Notes under the pieces: model-generated
The model's database searches: none
Told to the model about the DNA's origin: nothing
Seen by the model: the letters and a program-made list of their open reading frames with translations, nothing else
In this document: positions 8,016 through 16,938 of the stretch, piece after piece
Layout: every line of letters begins with the position of its first letter
How positions within the stretch are numbered: the stretch's first letter is position 1
Source of the DNA: Acidobacteria bacterium RIFCSPLOWO2_12_FULL_66_21
GTDB taxonomy: Bacteria; Acidobacteriota; Vicinamibacteria; Vicinamibacterales; 2-12-FULL-66-21
Direction: 5' to 3'
Assembly (NCBI GenBank): GCA_001767455.1
Contig: MELC01000038.1
Span: forward strand, 174,753 to 238,752
Length of the DNA stretch: 64,000 bases
Translations under genes and position numbers: made by a program

Positions 8016-9965
8016 CACCAACCGGCCCGAGCCGTCCTGTCGCGCGGCCACGACGTCCTGCGACTTGCGCTCGCCTTCGGCCAGCGTCACCTTTACGCTT
8101 GAACTGGCGAGCGGATCGAGGAACTCCCGATCGAACCACTCACCGTCCTCCGCGTCCGCCACCACTCCGAGCAGGTATTCACCGGCGGGCAGGTTGCGGA
8201 ACCGGAACGTGCCGTCATTCGCCGACAGAATCGAGCGGATACGCCGGGCTCCGGGAAGCCACAGCGCCTGCTCGGACGGAAAGAGCACCACGGCGTAGCC
8301 GGACATCGCGCGGCCGGAACCGTCGCGGACGGTTCCGGAGATATCGCTGACCCGATTGGTGAACGTCAGGACCGCGCCATCGATGCTGGACCTGAGATCG
8401 ACTGGCACGTCGAGCGCGTCGCGCCCGTCCACGCTGGACGACTTCAGCATCCAGTCCGGGTGGCCCGACACGCTGGCCCGGAGCCGATAGCGCGCGGCGG
8501 TGATCCCGGCGATCGCAAACCGGCCGGCGGCGCTGACGTGCACCGGTGTCGTGGCCAGGCTCACCTGGGCACCGGCAAGCACCGGTTCGAGCGTCACCCG
8601 CACGCGGGTCGGTTCCGGCAACGTCCCGGTACCCTCGAACGCGACGCGGCCCGACAGCGTAAGAGCCGGCTGGAGCGCCAGCGTCAACTCCTGCTCGCTC
8701 TGCCCGTCGGCTATGACCTCCGTCGATGCCCACCACGCCGCTTCGCCCAACCCGGGCGCCCGCGTAGCCCTGGCGATGAGTGTGTATGGTCCGGGCGCGA
8801 CGTTCGAGAAGGCGAAGGTGCCGTCCCTGGCCACCGCCGCGGTGCGTCCATCGTGGCCGGTGCCCGCCAGAACCGCGGGGCCGTTCGCGATGAGATGGAC
8901 CGTCGTGGACCCGGAGTACACGCGGTCGCCCCCGAGCACCGTGCCGCGGATGGCCGACACCGGCACGTACTGCATCTGGAAATCGACCTCCCTGCGCTCC
9001 TCGCCCTGTGCGACTTTGATCATCGCAGCCTGTGACGGCGCCGTCGTGCCCGGATAGAAGACCGGCGCATACCCGACTCGTGGCGCGTCGGTGTCGGCCA
9101 CGGATGCGGCCGAGGTTTCGTCGGACGTCGACATCGACGGGCGGCCGGTCTGCTTCAGTTCGTCCAGACCGCGACGGATTGCGGCGTCGGTCATCATCAG
9201 TACGTCGCGGTTCCCTGAGCCCGACAACCGGGCCGGCGCCGCGATCGCGTAGTCACCCGCGGCCAGGCCATAGATCCGGTAGACGCCGCGATCGTCGGTG
9301 ACGTGGCTGGGCATGCCGGTGTAGACGGGCGTCAGGCGGCGCTCGCCGCTCGCGTAGGTGAACCGAAGGGCGCGCATGCTGACGCCGGGGAGCGGCTGCC
9401 CGCCGGGATCGAACAGGGTGCCCGTGATCACCGCGCCGCGAGGGAGTTTCAGCGTGAGGTCGGCGATTGTCTGCTTGTCGCGGAGGATGATTGGCGCGCC
9501 AGGGCTCCCCGGGCGCCTGGCTCCGTAGCTGACGGTGACGTAGCCCTCCTTCGTTCCGCCGACCGTGTAGCGGCCAGCCGGCAGCTCGGCGAAGACGAAG
9601 GCTCCGGAGTCATCGGCGATCGTCGTCCGTGCCACGTCGCTGTCAGGGCTGTCGAGAAACACACGTACGCGTCTCAACGGCCGGGACTCGTTGTCGTCGG
9701 TCAGCACCGTTCCGGACAACGATGCCGTACCGCCGGCTGCAGTTCGCGGAAGATCGCGCGGCTGCTGCTGCGAATCCTCAACTCCTGACGGCTGTGATCC
9801 GCTTGGGCGTCGGGCGTTCGGAGTTGCGAGTTGGGCGTTGGCAGTTGGGAGTTGAGCGGTTGCCGCGGCGATCGCAAGCGACGCCAGCGAGAGCGATACG
9901 AAGAGTGCGGCACCGACCGGCGTCGTGGCGATCGAGCACCGCCGCCGCAGCTCGCCGGTCGTCAC
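7989..9965 (-). CDS. Secreted multi-domain carboxypeptidase-regulatory-like protein
   Basis: This 658-residue protein begins with a hydrophobic export segment (ALFVSLSLASLAIAAATAQL). It contains at least four beta-sandwich modules of the carboxypeptidase regulatory/Cna-B type, marked by repeats such as DDSGAFVFAELPAGRYTV, DDRGVYRIYGLAAGDYAI and NDGTFRFRNLPAGEYLLGVV. No catalytic residues are visible; such proteins are thought to act at the envelope as binding or structural proteins. The GTG start at 9965 overlaps the TGA of the preceding gene (GTGA), implying translational coupling with a paralogous neighbour. Residues 36-52 are encoded by a degenerate GTTGGGAGTTGAG-type repeat, suggesting recent repeat insertion into the signal region. 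Confidence 0.8.
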   Translation of the reverse strand: MTTGELRRRCSIATTPVGAALFVSLSLASLAIAAATAQLPTANAQLATPNARRPSGSQPSGVEDSQQQPRDLPRTAAGGTASLSGTVLTDDNESRPLRRVRVFLDSPDSDVARTTIADDSGAFVFAELPAGRYTVGGTKEGYVTVSYGARRPGSPGAPIILRDKQTIADLTLKLPRGAVITGTLFDPGGQPLPGVSMRALRFTYASGERRLTPVYTGMPSHVTDDRGVYRIYGLAAGDYAIAAPARLSGSGNRDVLMMTDAAIRRGLDELKQTGRPSMSTSDETSAASVADTDAPRVGYAPVFYPGTTAPSQAAMIKVAQGEERREVDFQMQYVPVSAIRGTVLGGDRVYSGSTTVHLIANGPAVLAGTGHDGRTAAVARDGTFAFSNVAPGPYTLIARATRAPGLGEAAWWASTEVIADGQSEQELTLALQPALTLSGRVAFEGTGTLPEPTRVRVTLEPVLAGAQVSLATTPVHVSAAGRFAIAGITAARYRLRASVSGHPDWMLKSSSVDGRDALDVPVDLRSSIDGAVLTFTNRVSDISGTVRDGSGRAMSGYAVVLFPSEQALWLPGARRIRSILSANDGTFRFRNLPAGEYLLGVVADAEDGEWFDREFLDPLASSSVKVTLAEGERKSQDVVAARQDGSGRLVLTADAKTR

Positions 9966-11932
9966 CGTATCTCCCGCGTGCGAAGGTCCAGCGTCTTCTT
10001 GTCCCCCTCAGACAGCGTGAGCGGAGCGGCCACCCGGCTGATCGCGTCCAGCATCGACGCGTCCTGCCAGTCGGCCGACTGCTCCTCGGGCACAGCCACG
10101 ACGTAGTAATCGCCTGGCGGAATCGGACCGATCTGAAAGCCGCCGGCTGGCGTGACCCGTGCGCTGCGGAAGCGTTTGGAATTCATGTTCCATGTCGTCC
10201 ACGCCTGGGTGTCGGACGGGAACACGAGCACCGTCGCGTCGCCGTCGCCGCTGCCGGTGGCCTTGCGGACCGTGCCGCTGATTTCGGTGAGGCGGTCCGT
10301 GAACGTCACGATGACGCCCAGCGCATCCGCCTCCAGCTCCAATGGAGCGTCGGACACGTCGCGACCGTTGTACACGGCGGATTTCACATACCATCCCTGC
10401 GGCGGAGCTCCGATGCGGAGCACGTACTTCCCGGCCGGCAATCCGTACGCGGTGAGCTGGCCGGCCGAGTCGAATCGTCCGGGCGTGGCGGGCACGCGCG
10501 ACGTCTCGCTTGCGGGCTCGACGACCACCGGCACCTGCATCAGCCGGACGCCCGCGGGCTTCTGCCTGGTGCCTTCGAACTCCGCGCGCCCGGTCACCCG
10601 CAGCCCGGGCAGCAACCTGAGAGACAGATTGTCGATATCGTCGCGGCCCACCGCGAGCGGCACGCTCGCCCACCATATGCTCGTGAGGCCGTATCCGAAC
10701 GGCGTGCGCGTGCCGGGCGTCCCGATCGCCGAGAAGCTGCCGCCCGATCCGGTGTGGACCGTGGTGGTGGAGGCGACCGGCAGTCCCCGTATCGCCTGGA
10801 ACAGGTAATGTCCGACCGGAAGCGCCGGAAACGTGAACGTGCCCGTCCGGCTCGTGACGGTGGAGGCCACCTCGAGATCGATCGGGCTGTCTTCGACGTC
10901 CTCAGGCACGACGCGGATCGCGATCCCGCCGACCTGGCTGTCGGCGCCACCGAGGACACCCGACACGCGCCTCGTGGCGACCGGCCTGATGTGCAGGTCG
11001 ATGCCCTCCCGCTCGTCTCCGGAGCCGACCGTCAGCACGGCTGCACGCACGGGGTTGGACGTATTCGGGTGGAAGGTCGTGGGGTACACGTACACGTGCG
11101 CATCGCTCGACGGTGCCGGACCGATGGCGGAACGCCCGAGTGTCAGGATCGAATCGGCGACGCGAATCGACGAGGCGCCGCCGGCGGCCGACGCGCCGAT
11201 TTCTCCGATCGCCATCGACGATCCGCCGCCCTGCCGCATCTCCAGTGCTGTAGAAGCGGGCACCGAGACCTGGGTGGAGACCGCGGCCACCAAGTAGTCT
11301 CCGGGAGTCAATCCCGCGATCCGATACATGCCGCGATCGTCGGTCCATCCCGGCGCCCCCGTGTAGGCGAACCGCCGCTGTCCGGCGACGATCCCGCGGC
11401 GCATTGCCCGGATCTGAATGCCGACGACCGGCTCACCGGCTTCGTCGATGACCACGCCCGATATCGAGGCGGGGCGCCACATGAAGATCCGTACGGCTCC
11501 CGATTTCTGACCGTCACCGAGCAGCAGCACCTGTGACGCGCCGCCCGGCCGCCGCCGGCCGTACGCCCCGGCGAGGTAGCCGGGCTTGGCGGCGGTGATG
11601 GTGTAGCGCGCCGCCGGCAACCGGCGAATCACGAACCGTCCGTCGGACCCGGTCAGCATCGCGGGAAACCACTCCGCGTCGAACGGGCCGCGCGGGAGCA
11701 CGGACGGGAGGAACGCCGCCGGCAGGCTCGGCGTGGTCGCTGAACCGCCGGCACCGGAGGCAAACGGGGCGGCGACGATTTCGATGAGCGCGCCGCCAAC
11801 CGGTCTGCCGCTGCCCCCGTCCAGCACCTGACCGACGATCAGACCCGTTCGCGAGTCGGAGCCGGCCGGTCCAGGCTGCTGGCCGGCGGCAGCGCTGAGG
11901 CCGATCACGATCATCCAGACAGGTTTCAACAT
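9962..11932 (-). CDS. Secreted multi-domain carboxypeptidase-regulatory-like protein
   Basis: This 656-residue protein is a diverged paralogue of the downstream gene, which it overlaps by four bases. After the signal peptide (MLKPVWMIVIGLSAAAGQQ) there are several beta-sandwich modules with the same signature (GRFVIRRLPAARYTI, DDRGMYRIAGLTPGDYLVAA, GGFQIGPIPPGDYYVVAVPE). Both proteins end in a similar layout: a last module, then DW/EWFDRE-like sequence and a short tail. No enzyme motif is present. The ATG at 11932 was preferred to the one at 12085 because it begins a clear signal peptide; the ribosome binding site there is weak. The pair may encode subunits of one envelope structure. Confidence 0.78.
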   Translation of the reverse strand: MLKPVWMIVIGLSAAAGQQPGPAGSDSRTGLIVGQVLDGGSGRPVGGALIEIVAAPFASGAGGSATTPSLPAAFLPSVLPRGPFDAEWFPAMLTGSDGRFVIRRLPAARYTITAAKPGYLAGAYGRRRPGGASQVLLLGDGQKSGAVRIFMWRPASISGVVIDEAGEPVVGIQIRAMRRGIVAGQRRFAYTGAPGWTDDRGMYRIAGLTPGDYLVAAVSTQVSVPASTALEMRQGGGSSMAIGEIGASAAGGASSIRVADSILTLGRSAIGPAPSSDAHVYVYPTTFHPNTSNPVRAAVLTVGSGDEREGIDLHIRPVATRRVSGVLGGADSQVGGIAIRVVPEDVEDSPIDLEVASTVTSRTGTFTFPALPVGHYLFQAIRGLPVASTTTVHTGSGGSFSAIGTPGTRTPFGYGLTSIWWASVPLAVGRDDIDNLSLRLLPGLRVTGRAEFEGTRQKPAGVRLMQVPVVVEPASETSRVPATPGRFDSAGQLTAYGLPAGKYVLRIGAPPQGWYVKSAVYNGRDVSDAPLELEADALGVIVTFTDRLTEISGTVRKATGSGDGDATVLVFPSDTQAWTTWNMNSKRFRSARVTPAGGFQIGPIPPGDYYVVAVPEEQSADWQDASMLDAISRVAAPLTLSEGDKKTLDLRTREIR

Positions 11933-12188
11933 GGCGGCTTCCGCGCGGATCGAGGCGAGACAGAGGATGGCGCCCGCACCAGAGTCTAGGGCATTCGTGC
12001 GGCGACGATGAGAGAATCGGCGGTCGCCTCGGGACACTGGGACTCGATTCCCGCGACGCACACAGCACGCAGGCCGAGTCGTCAACGATGGAATTCACAG
12101 AAGGAGGAGAGGAGGGGTTGGAACAAGAAAGAAGCCTCCCCTGCTCCGCTTCTCCTGACGCTTGTGAGGGCACGCAGACGATAAGCCC

Positions 12189-13763
12189 TCACCGCTTCGA
12201 GTGCGCCATGAACGCCGCGAAGTGCGCCTTCTGCGCGGCGGTCGCGTCCGGCCGCATTGCAAGCGCCCACGCCTTCGCCGGATCGTCGCCACCCGCGAAC
12301 CGAAGCCCGAACCAGTCGAGCATCTCTGTGTAATCCACCTCCTCGGTCGTGCCGATGAGTTTGTGGAGCAGCGCGCCGACATCGACACCGGCGGCATCCG
12401 ACACGGTCTGATTGAACTCGGCGCCGGTGTAGCCGCGCGCGCCGGACCAACGCCGGTACGCCAGCCGCATCACGTCGTCCATGCTCTTCCTGCCGTTGGT
12501 GAGCCGACGAATGTGCGCGTCGAGCACGAGTCCGACGACGGGCCCTTTGACGTAGTAGTCCACTCGCCTGGCCGAGGGAAGCCGCTCGAACATCTGCGAT
12601 GACGCCTGCTCGAGCGTCTGCACCAGCCGGCCGGGCTGCTTCGTCTGGAGATCCGTAATGTGCTTCGATTCGAGATTGAGGTAATCGCCGGGCGTGCCGA
12701 GTCCCGATCGCTCCGACAGCAAGTCCCCGAAGTAGGACGTGAGGCCCTCGCCAACCCACAACCCGGTCGTCACGGGCGCGCGCTCGTAGTCGAAGGGGCC
12801 GAGCTCGATCGGCCGCAGCCGCTTGACGTTCATCGCATGGAAGTACTCGTGACTGAGAAACGCCGTCTGCCTGAATCGCGCCTCTGGTGTCGCCGGTACC
12901 CTGCCGCTCGTTGTGATCGCGACCGAGTTGAGGTGCTCGACCCCCGACCCTCCGCCCCCGCCGGTGACGATGTTGAGAAACGCGTACTTTTTGTACGGCA
13001 GCCCGCCCCAGAACCGGATGTGCTCCTCGATGAGCGGCGTCAGCATGGCCGCGACGCTGGCGCCGTCCCACTCGGCATGGCCCAGATACGTCCAGGAATG
13101 CGTGACGCCTCCGACCCGGAATTCGGTCGTCGCGAGATCCGCGCCCGCCAGGATCGGTGAGTCGGCGAGGATGTCGTAATCGGCCGCGACGTAGTGATTC
13201 GGCTTGCCGTCGGGCGCCGCATCGAGCGACGTCATGGACCCTTTCCAGCTTGCGGGCAACTCGAGCTGCACCTCGGCGCGACGATGGGTCCCGGGGGCCG
13301 GCTCGACCAGCGTGACGTAGGTCGCCGGTCCGATGATGACCGCCGAAGCCTCGGTAACGCCGTTGCCGAGGTTGCTGCCACGAGGCGCGGCAACGGTGTA
13401 CGTCACGGTGAAGGCCGGCCGGCCACCTGTCGCCACCGTCCAGCGGCTCGGCGACGGCCTCGTCACCTCGAGCGCCGTGCCGTCGCCTGTCTTCGCAGCG
13501 AAATCGCTGACGCGGCCGGCGTAGTTCTGCAGCCCGTAGAATCCTGGCGACCAGATGGGCATCATCAGGTCCACCGATGCTCGGTTCCCGGTCGGCACCG
13601 CGACATCAACGGTGAAGGTCTTCGTTGCGGGCTCGGGGAAACGGATCGTGTAGACCAGCGGCTCGAGCGCCCTCGCCGGCGCGACCGCGGACGGCGCGGG
13701 GGACGCGGCGCACAAGAGCGCCGCGGCAAGAGCGGCACAGGCGAAGCGGCGGGTGATGAGCAT
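12189..13763 (-). CDS. M61 family metallopeptidase (glycyl aminopeptidase type)
   Basis: This 524-residue exported protein has a signal peptide (CAALAAALLCAASPA), an N-terminal beta domain typical of peptidase family M61 (PIWSPGFYGLQNYAGRVSDF) and a gluzincin catalytic core. HEYFH is at residues 305-309 and the downstream GLWVGEGLTSYFGDL supplies the third zinc ligand. Family members are broad aminopeptidases preferring Gly or Ala. Many M61 proteins carry a C-terminal PDZ domain; here the protein ends soon after the helical domain, so the PDZ appears absent. The gene stands alone on the minus strand, about 130 bases from the divergent BlaI-controlled operon. Confidence 0.88.
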   Translation of the reverse strand: MLITRRFACAALAAALLCAASPAPSAVAPARALEPLVYTIRFPEPATKTFTVDVAVPTGNRASVDLMMPIWSPGFYGLQNYAGRVSDFAAKTGDGTALEVTRPSPSRWTVATGGRPAFTVTYTVAAPRGSNLGNGVTEASAVIIGPATYVTLVEPAPGTHRRAEVQLELPASWKGSMTSLDAAPDGKPNHYVAADYDILADSPILAGADLATTEFRVGGVTHSWTYLGHAEWDGASVAAMLTPLIEEHIRFWGGLPYKKYAFLNIVTGGGGGSGVEHLNSVAITTSGRVPATPEARFRQTAFLSHEYFHAMNVKRLRPIELGPFDYERAPVTTGLWVGEGLTSYFGDLLSERSGLGTPGDYLNLESKHITDLQTKQPGRLVQTLEQASSQMFERLPSARRVDYYVKGPVVGLVLDAHIRRLTNGRKSMDDVMRLAYRRWSGARGYTGAEFNQTVSDAAGVDVGALLHKLIGTTEEVDYTEMLDWFGLRFAGGDDPAKAWALAMRPDATAAQKAHFAAFMAHSKR

Positions 13764-13810
13764 GACGCACTATACACAGTCCGCGGCGTGCGCCAGAAGC
13801 GGGGCCCGGC

Positions 13811-13855
13811 TTGATCGTATTCTACGGTTGTAGTATTGTTATTCTACCGCTGTAG
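13811..13855 (+). promoter_or_regulatory. Promoter with two BlaI/MecI-type operators
   Basis: TTGATC (13811-13816), a 17-base spacer and TATTGT (13834-13839) form a promoter. The dyad CTACGGTTGTAG (13822-13833) fills the spacer and a second dyad CTACCGCTGTAG (13844-13855) follows the -10 box, their centres 22 bases apart. CTAC-N4-GTAG dyads are the typical sites of BlaI/MecI repressors, and such a repressor is encoded in this operon. Confidence 0.82.
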
Positions 13856-13893
13856 AACATGTCAGCGCCCACAGCGGTTGAAAGGGGTCTCCA

Positions 13894-15072
13894 ATGACGG
13901 CGCGCCGGACGTCTCTTGCGTGGGTGGTGTGTGGACTTTTCGCCTCTTCCGCTCCGGGGCAGACCGCGGAGGACGTCATCTCCAGATCTGTGACGGCGAT
14001 GGGGGGCGCCGATAAGTGGGCGGCCGTGCGGGCGCTCGCCGTCAGCAGCCGATCGCCGTACTTCTCGTCCGACGCCGTCTGGAAGAAGCCCAACCTGGTC
14101 CGGATCGACTCCTGGTCCGACGCCGTGGACCAGACCGACACGCGGTCGTATGACGGGACCTCCGGCTGGCGCCTCTTCTCGGCGGAAGGTTCATTGAAGC
14201 CGAGGTCGATGTCCGCCCAGGAAGTGTCCGAGCTGCGTGACGAATTCGACTCGATGTTGCCACTGATCGACTACAAGACCAAAGGCTACAAGGTCGTGCT
14301 TCTCGGTACGGCGCCTGTCGGCGGACAGTCTGCGTACAAGCTCGAGCTCACGCGCCCGGGCGGCGAGGTCATGCACATCTTCGTCGACGTCAAGACCGGA
14401 CTCGAGGTTCAGCGCGTGAGATGGGCGCGCTCGCCCGCAGGCGACGACCTCGAACTCGTGCTGCCCGTCGGCGACTATCGTGAGGTCGGCGGCCTCATGC
14501 TGCCCCACCGCGTCGGACCGGCCGCGCGCACGTACGACGTCAATGGCGCGGTGCCCGACTCGCGCTTTCAGCGGCCCGGCGGTCTGCCGGAGCGCGAGTT
14601 CGCCGCGGCGAAAGTGACAGGTGCGAGGGATCGGCTCCTGCCGGTCGGCTCGATGGCGCCTGAGTGGACGTTGAAAGATCCTCGAGGGCGCGCGCATCGC
14701 TCGTCGGACTTTCGGGACAAAGTCGTGGTCATGGATTTCTGGGCGACGTGGTGTGCACCGTGCCACCGGCTCATGCCGGCGCTCCAGCGCCTGCACGACG
14801 ACTACGCCTCTCGCGGAGTGGTCGTGCTCGGCATCAGCACGTCCGAGCGCGGCGGCGATCCCGCGCAGTTGATGAAAGACCGCGGCTACACGTACACCCT
14901 GCTCGTCAACGGCGAATCCATCATGGATGCGTACCACGTCGCCGGGATGCCGGTTGTCTACGTCGTCGGAGGGAACGGACGGATTCTGCACGCCGACGCC
15001 GGTGCCGACGAAGAGGCGAGCGCGGCGCGCCGCAAGGTCATCGACGACCTCCTGCACGGACGGGGACGATGA
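13894..15072 (+). CDS. Exported thioredoxin-like (TlpA/ResA) protein with lipoprotein-sorting-like N-domain
   Basis: This 392-residue protein has a signal peptide (WVVCGLFASSAPG). Residues 30-235 look like the outer-membrane lipoprotein sorting/LolA-like fold (AMGGADKWAAVRAL, YKTKGYKVVLLGTAPVGGQ). The C-terminal TlpA/AhpC-type thioredoxin domain has the redox motif WCAPC at residues 286-290 and the cis-Pro motif AGMPVVYVV. It probably reduces or exchanges disulfides in the periplasm. GAAAGGGG precedes the ATG. It is the first gene of an operon with the BlaI repressor and the M56 sensor protease, and its promoter carries two BlaI-type operators, so expression should rise when the M56 protein inactivates BlaI. 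Confidence 0.85.
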   Translation: MTARRTSLAWVVCGLFASSAPGQTAEDVISRSVTAMGGADKWAAVRALAVSSRSPYFSSDAVWKKPNLVRIDSWSDAVDQTDTRSYDGTSGWRLFSAEGSLKPRSMSAQEVSELRDEFDSMLPLIDYKTKGYKVVLLGTAPVGGQSAYKLELTRPGGEVMHIFVDVKTGLEVQRVRWARSPAGDDLELVLPVGDYREVGGLMLPHRVGPAARTYDVNGAVPDSRFQRPGGLPEREFAAAKVTGARDRLLPVGSMAPEWTLKDPRGRAHRSSDFRDKVVVMDFWATWCAPCHRLMPALQRLHDDYASRGVVVLGISTSERGGDPAQLMKDRGYTYTLLVNGESIMDAYHVAGMPVVYVVGGNGRILHADAGADEEASAARRKVIDDLLHGRGR

Positions 15073-15088
15073 GGGGTGCGACACGTCC

Positions 15089-15118
15089 TTGACGTCGTTT
15101 CTACGAACGTAGTATTGA
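15089..15118 (+). promoter_or_regulatory. Internal blaI promoter with operator in the spacer
   Basis: TTGACG (15089-15094), an 18-base spacer and TATTGA (15113-15118) form a promoter directly before blaI. The perfect dyad CTACGAACGTAG (15101-15112) ends at the -10 box, the same arrangement as at the operon's first promoter. Transcription would begin about five bases before the blaI ATG, leaving almost no leader. Confidence 0.78.
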
Positions 15119-15129
15119 AGAGGCGCGAC

Positions 15130-15513
15130 ATGTCGAAAAAGACCTCCCCGCATCTCGGCGATCTCCAGATTGCCGTGATGCAGATCCTCTGGGAGCGGCA
15201 GCGCGCAACGCTCGGGGAGATTCGCTCCGCCCTCCGGCGAGCGCGGCCGATCGCCACGACAACCGTCGCGACCGTCCTCTCGCGGCTCGAGCAGAGCGGC
15301 TTTGTCGAGCATCGCGAGGGAGAGCGATCGCGCATCTACGTGCCCAGGATTCGGCACGAGGACTTTCAGCGCAGTCAGGCGCAAGGCCTCGTCGATCGGC
15401 TCTTTGGCGGCCGGGCGTCGGAGCTGGTGGCGCATCTGGTCCGGGAGTCGGAAATCGACGACGAGGAGCTGGCGCATCTGAGGAGGTTGATACGGAAGCG
15501 CGAGTCGTCCTGA
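15130..15513 (+). CDS. blaI: BlaI/MecI/CopY family transcriptional repressor
   Basis: This 127-residue winged-helix repressor has the family sequence LGDLQIAVMQILWERQRATL followed by TTTVATVLSRLEQSGFVEHR, with a C-terminal dimerisation helix pair (HLVRESEIDDEELAHLRRLI). The ATG at 15130 was chosen over an earlier in-frame GTG/ATG because the conserved domain begins there and the earlier one would lie inside the promoter. The gene is followed by a membrane M56 peptidase whose reading frame overlaps its stop codon. Three CTAC-N4-GTAG dyads in the operon are its probable sites. Confidence 0.92.
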   Translation: MSKKTSPHLGDLQIAVMQILWERQRATLGEIRSALRRARPIATTTVATVLSRLEQSGFVEHREGERSRIYVPRIRHEDFQRSQAQGLVDRLFGGRASELVAHLVRESEIDDEELAHLRRLIRKRESS

Positions 15514-16712
15514 TCGCTGCGCTCTGGCTCGGGACCTACCTGCTCCACAGCACCGTGTTGTGCGGGACCGCCGTCCTGTGCCGCCGGGCGCTCGGCCGGA
15601 TCGAAGGCGCCGAGTTGATTTGGCGAGCGGTGGTGCTCCTGCCGGTGATGTCGGCGACGGCGACGCAATTCGCCGGCGGACTCTGGACGATCGGCATCAG
15701 TGAAGCGGCCGGCCTGGCGATGCCGTCCGCCGCCGCCCAATCGACATTGCGCCTCTCGAGCGGCATCGACATCCCGCCGGTACTGATTGCGGCATGGCTC
15801 CTCGTCGGCGCGACCCTGGTCATTCGAGACTGGCTGGCGCACCGGCTGTTCGTGCGGCGGCTCGGGACACGTCGGCCCGCCGATGCCAGGCTCGTCGCGG
15901 CCGTGTCCGACCTCCTGCAGCACGCGAGGGTCCGGCGGGCCATCCGGGTGACCTGTTCGGAAAGCGTGGTGAGTCCGATCGCACTCGGCCGCTCCGAGAT
16001 TTGTCTGCCGGTGCGAGCGATCCGCGTGCTCAGCCGCCGGCAGTTGCGCGCGCTCATCGCGCATGAAGTGGCGCACATCGTCCGCTGCGACGGCCGGTGG
16101 TTCGCCGCGCTGGCCTGCGTCGAGAGCGCGCTGTTCGTCCAGCCGCTCAACCGCATGGCGCGCCGCGAACTTCACCACCTGGCCGAGACGATGTGCGACC
16201 AGTGGGCCGCGCGCGAGCTGTCCGACCCCACGGCGATGGCGCACTGCCTCGTGGAAATCGCGGCCTGGTCGCGCACCGCGCGGCCGGCAACCGTGCTCGG
16301 CGTCGCCGGGATGTCTGGCCTCAGCGACCGCGTCAGGCGGCTGCTGGACGCTCCGCATCCGCCGCCGCGGGTGTCGCGCCCGCTCTCGCTGGCGGCCGTC
16401 GTGGCGTTGTCGCTGTCGCTTCCCTGCCTTGGGGTTTCACCGGCCAGGCCCGCCAGGGGCGCCAGCGTGAATGGAGTTCCGCAGTCGCCCGCGGCGGCGC
16501 CGGCGCTCGCGCAACCATCCGCCGAGTTCATCAGAGGCTTCGAGGCCGGCCGGCGGTTCGCCGAAGGGCAACCGGACGCCCGTGTGCAGGCGTCGCTGGA
16601 TCGAGGACGCGCCGCATCGCCGGCGCGTCAGGAGTGGCGCGCAGAAGTCGAGCGGCACCTGCAGGCGCGCGAGCGCGGCAGACACCGGCCCGCTACCAGC
16701 TTCGCTCGATGA
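15510..16712 (+). CDS. M56 family (BlaR1-type) membrane metallopeptidase, probable CTG start
   Basis: This membrane protease of about 400 residues starts with a transmembrane helix (IAALWLGTYLLHSTVL). It has the gluzincin motif HEVAH at residues 185-189 and DQWAARELSD downstream, and a last hydrophobic segment (LAAVVALSLSLPCLGV) before a charged tail. BlaR1-type proteases cleave BlaI on signal; this one has no penicillin-binding sensor domain, so the signal is unknown. The first ATG/GTG in frame is GTG 15555, which would cut off most of helix 1. The only credible earlier start is CTG at 15510, overlapping the blaI stop as CTGA and preceded by GAGGAGG at 15480-15486. The start is inferred. Confidence 0.82.
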   Translation: MIAALWLGTYLLHSTVLCGTAVLCRRALGRIEGAELIWRAVVLLPVMSATATQFAGGLWTIGISEAAGLAMPSAAAQSTLRLSSGIDIPPVLIAAWLLVGATLVIRDWLAHRLFVRRLGTRRPADARLVAAVSDLLQHARVRRAIRVTCSESVVSPIALGRSEICLPVRAIRVLSRRQLRALIAHEVAHIVRCDGRWFAALACVESALFVQPLNRMARRELHHLAETMCDQWAARELSDPTAMAHCLVEIAAWSRTARPATVLGVAGMSGLSDRVRRLLDAPHPPPRVSRPLSLAAVVALSLSLPCLGVSPARPARGASVNGVPQSPAAAPALAQPSAEFIRGFEAGRRFAEGQPDARVQASLDRGRAASPARQEWRAEVERHLQARERGRHRPATSFAR

Positions 16713-16900
16713 CGTTGCGCGGCCGGCGCCGGCGGCCGCGCGAACGGACGAATCGGGCGCGTGGCGGCGCTGCAGATCGGATCGTGCACGATTCAGAGCC
16801 CCATCCGCTGACGCCAAGGCGGCTCGTGTAAATCGCCTCATGGAGAAGTAGGCGTATCGGTCGCGAGCAACGCATCGCGCAACAATCCGTCTGCCCGGCA

Positions 16901-16929
16901 TTGACATTTTCGATGAACATGTTTACCGT
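16901..16929 (+). promoter_or_regulatory. Promoter of the DCC-family gene
   Basis: TTGACA (16901-16906), a 17-base spacer and TACCGT (16924-16929) precede the ATG at 16939 by about ten bases, so the transcript would have almost no leader. The rest of the 16713-16938 gap shows nothing recognisable. Confidence 0.6.
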
Positions 16930-16938
16930 AATTAAGGC

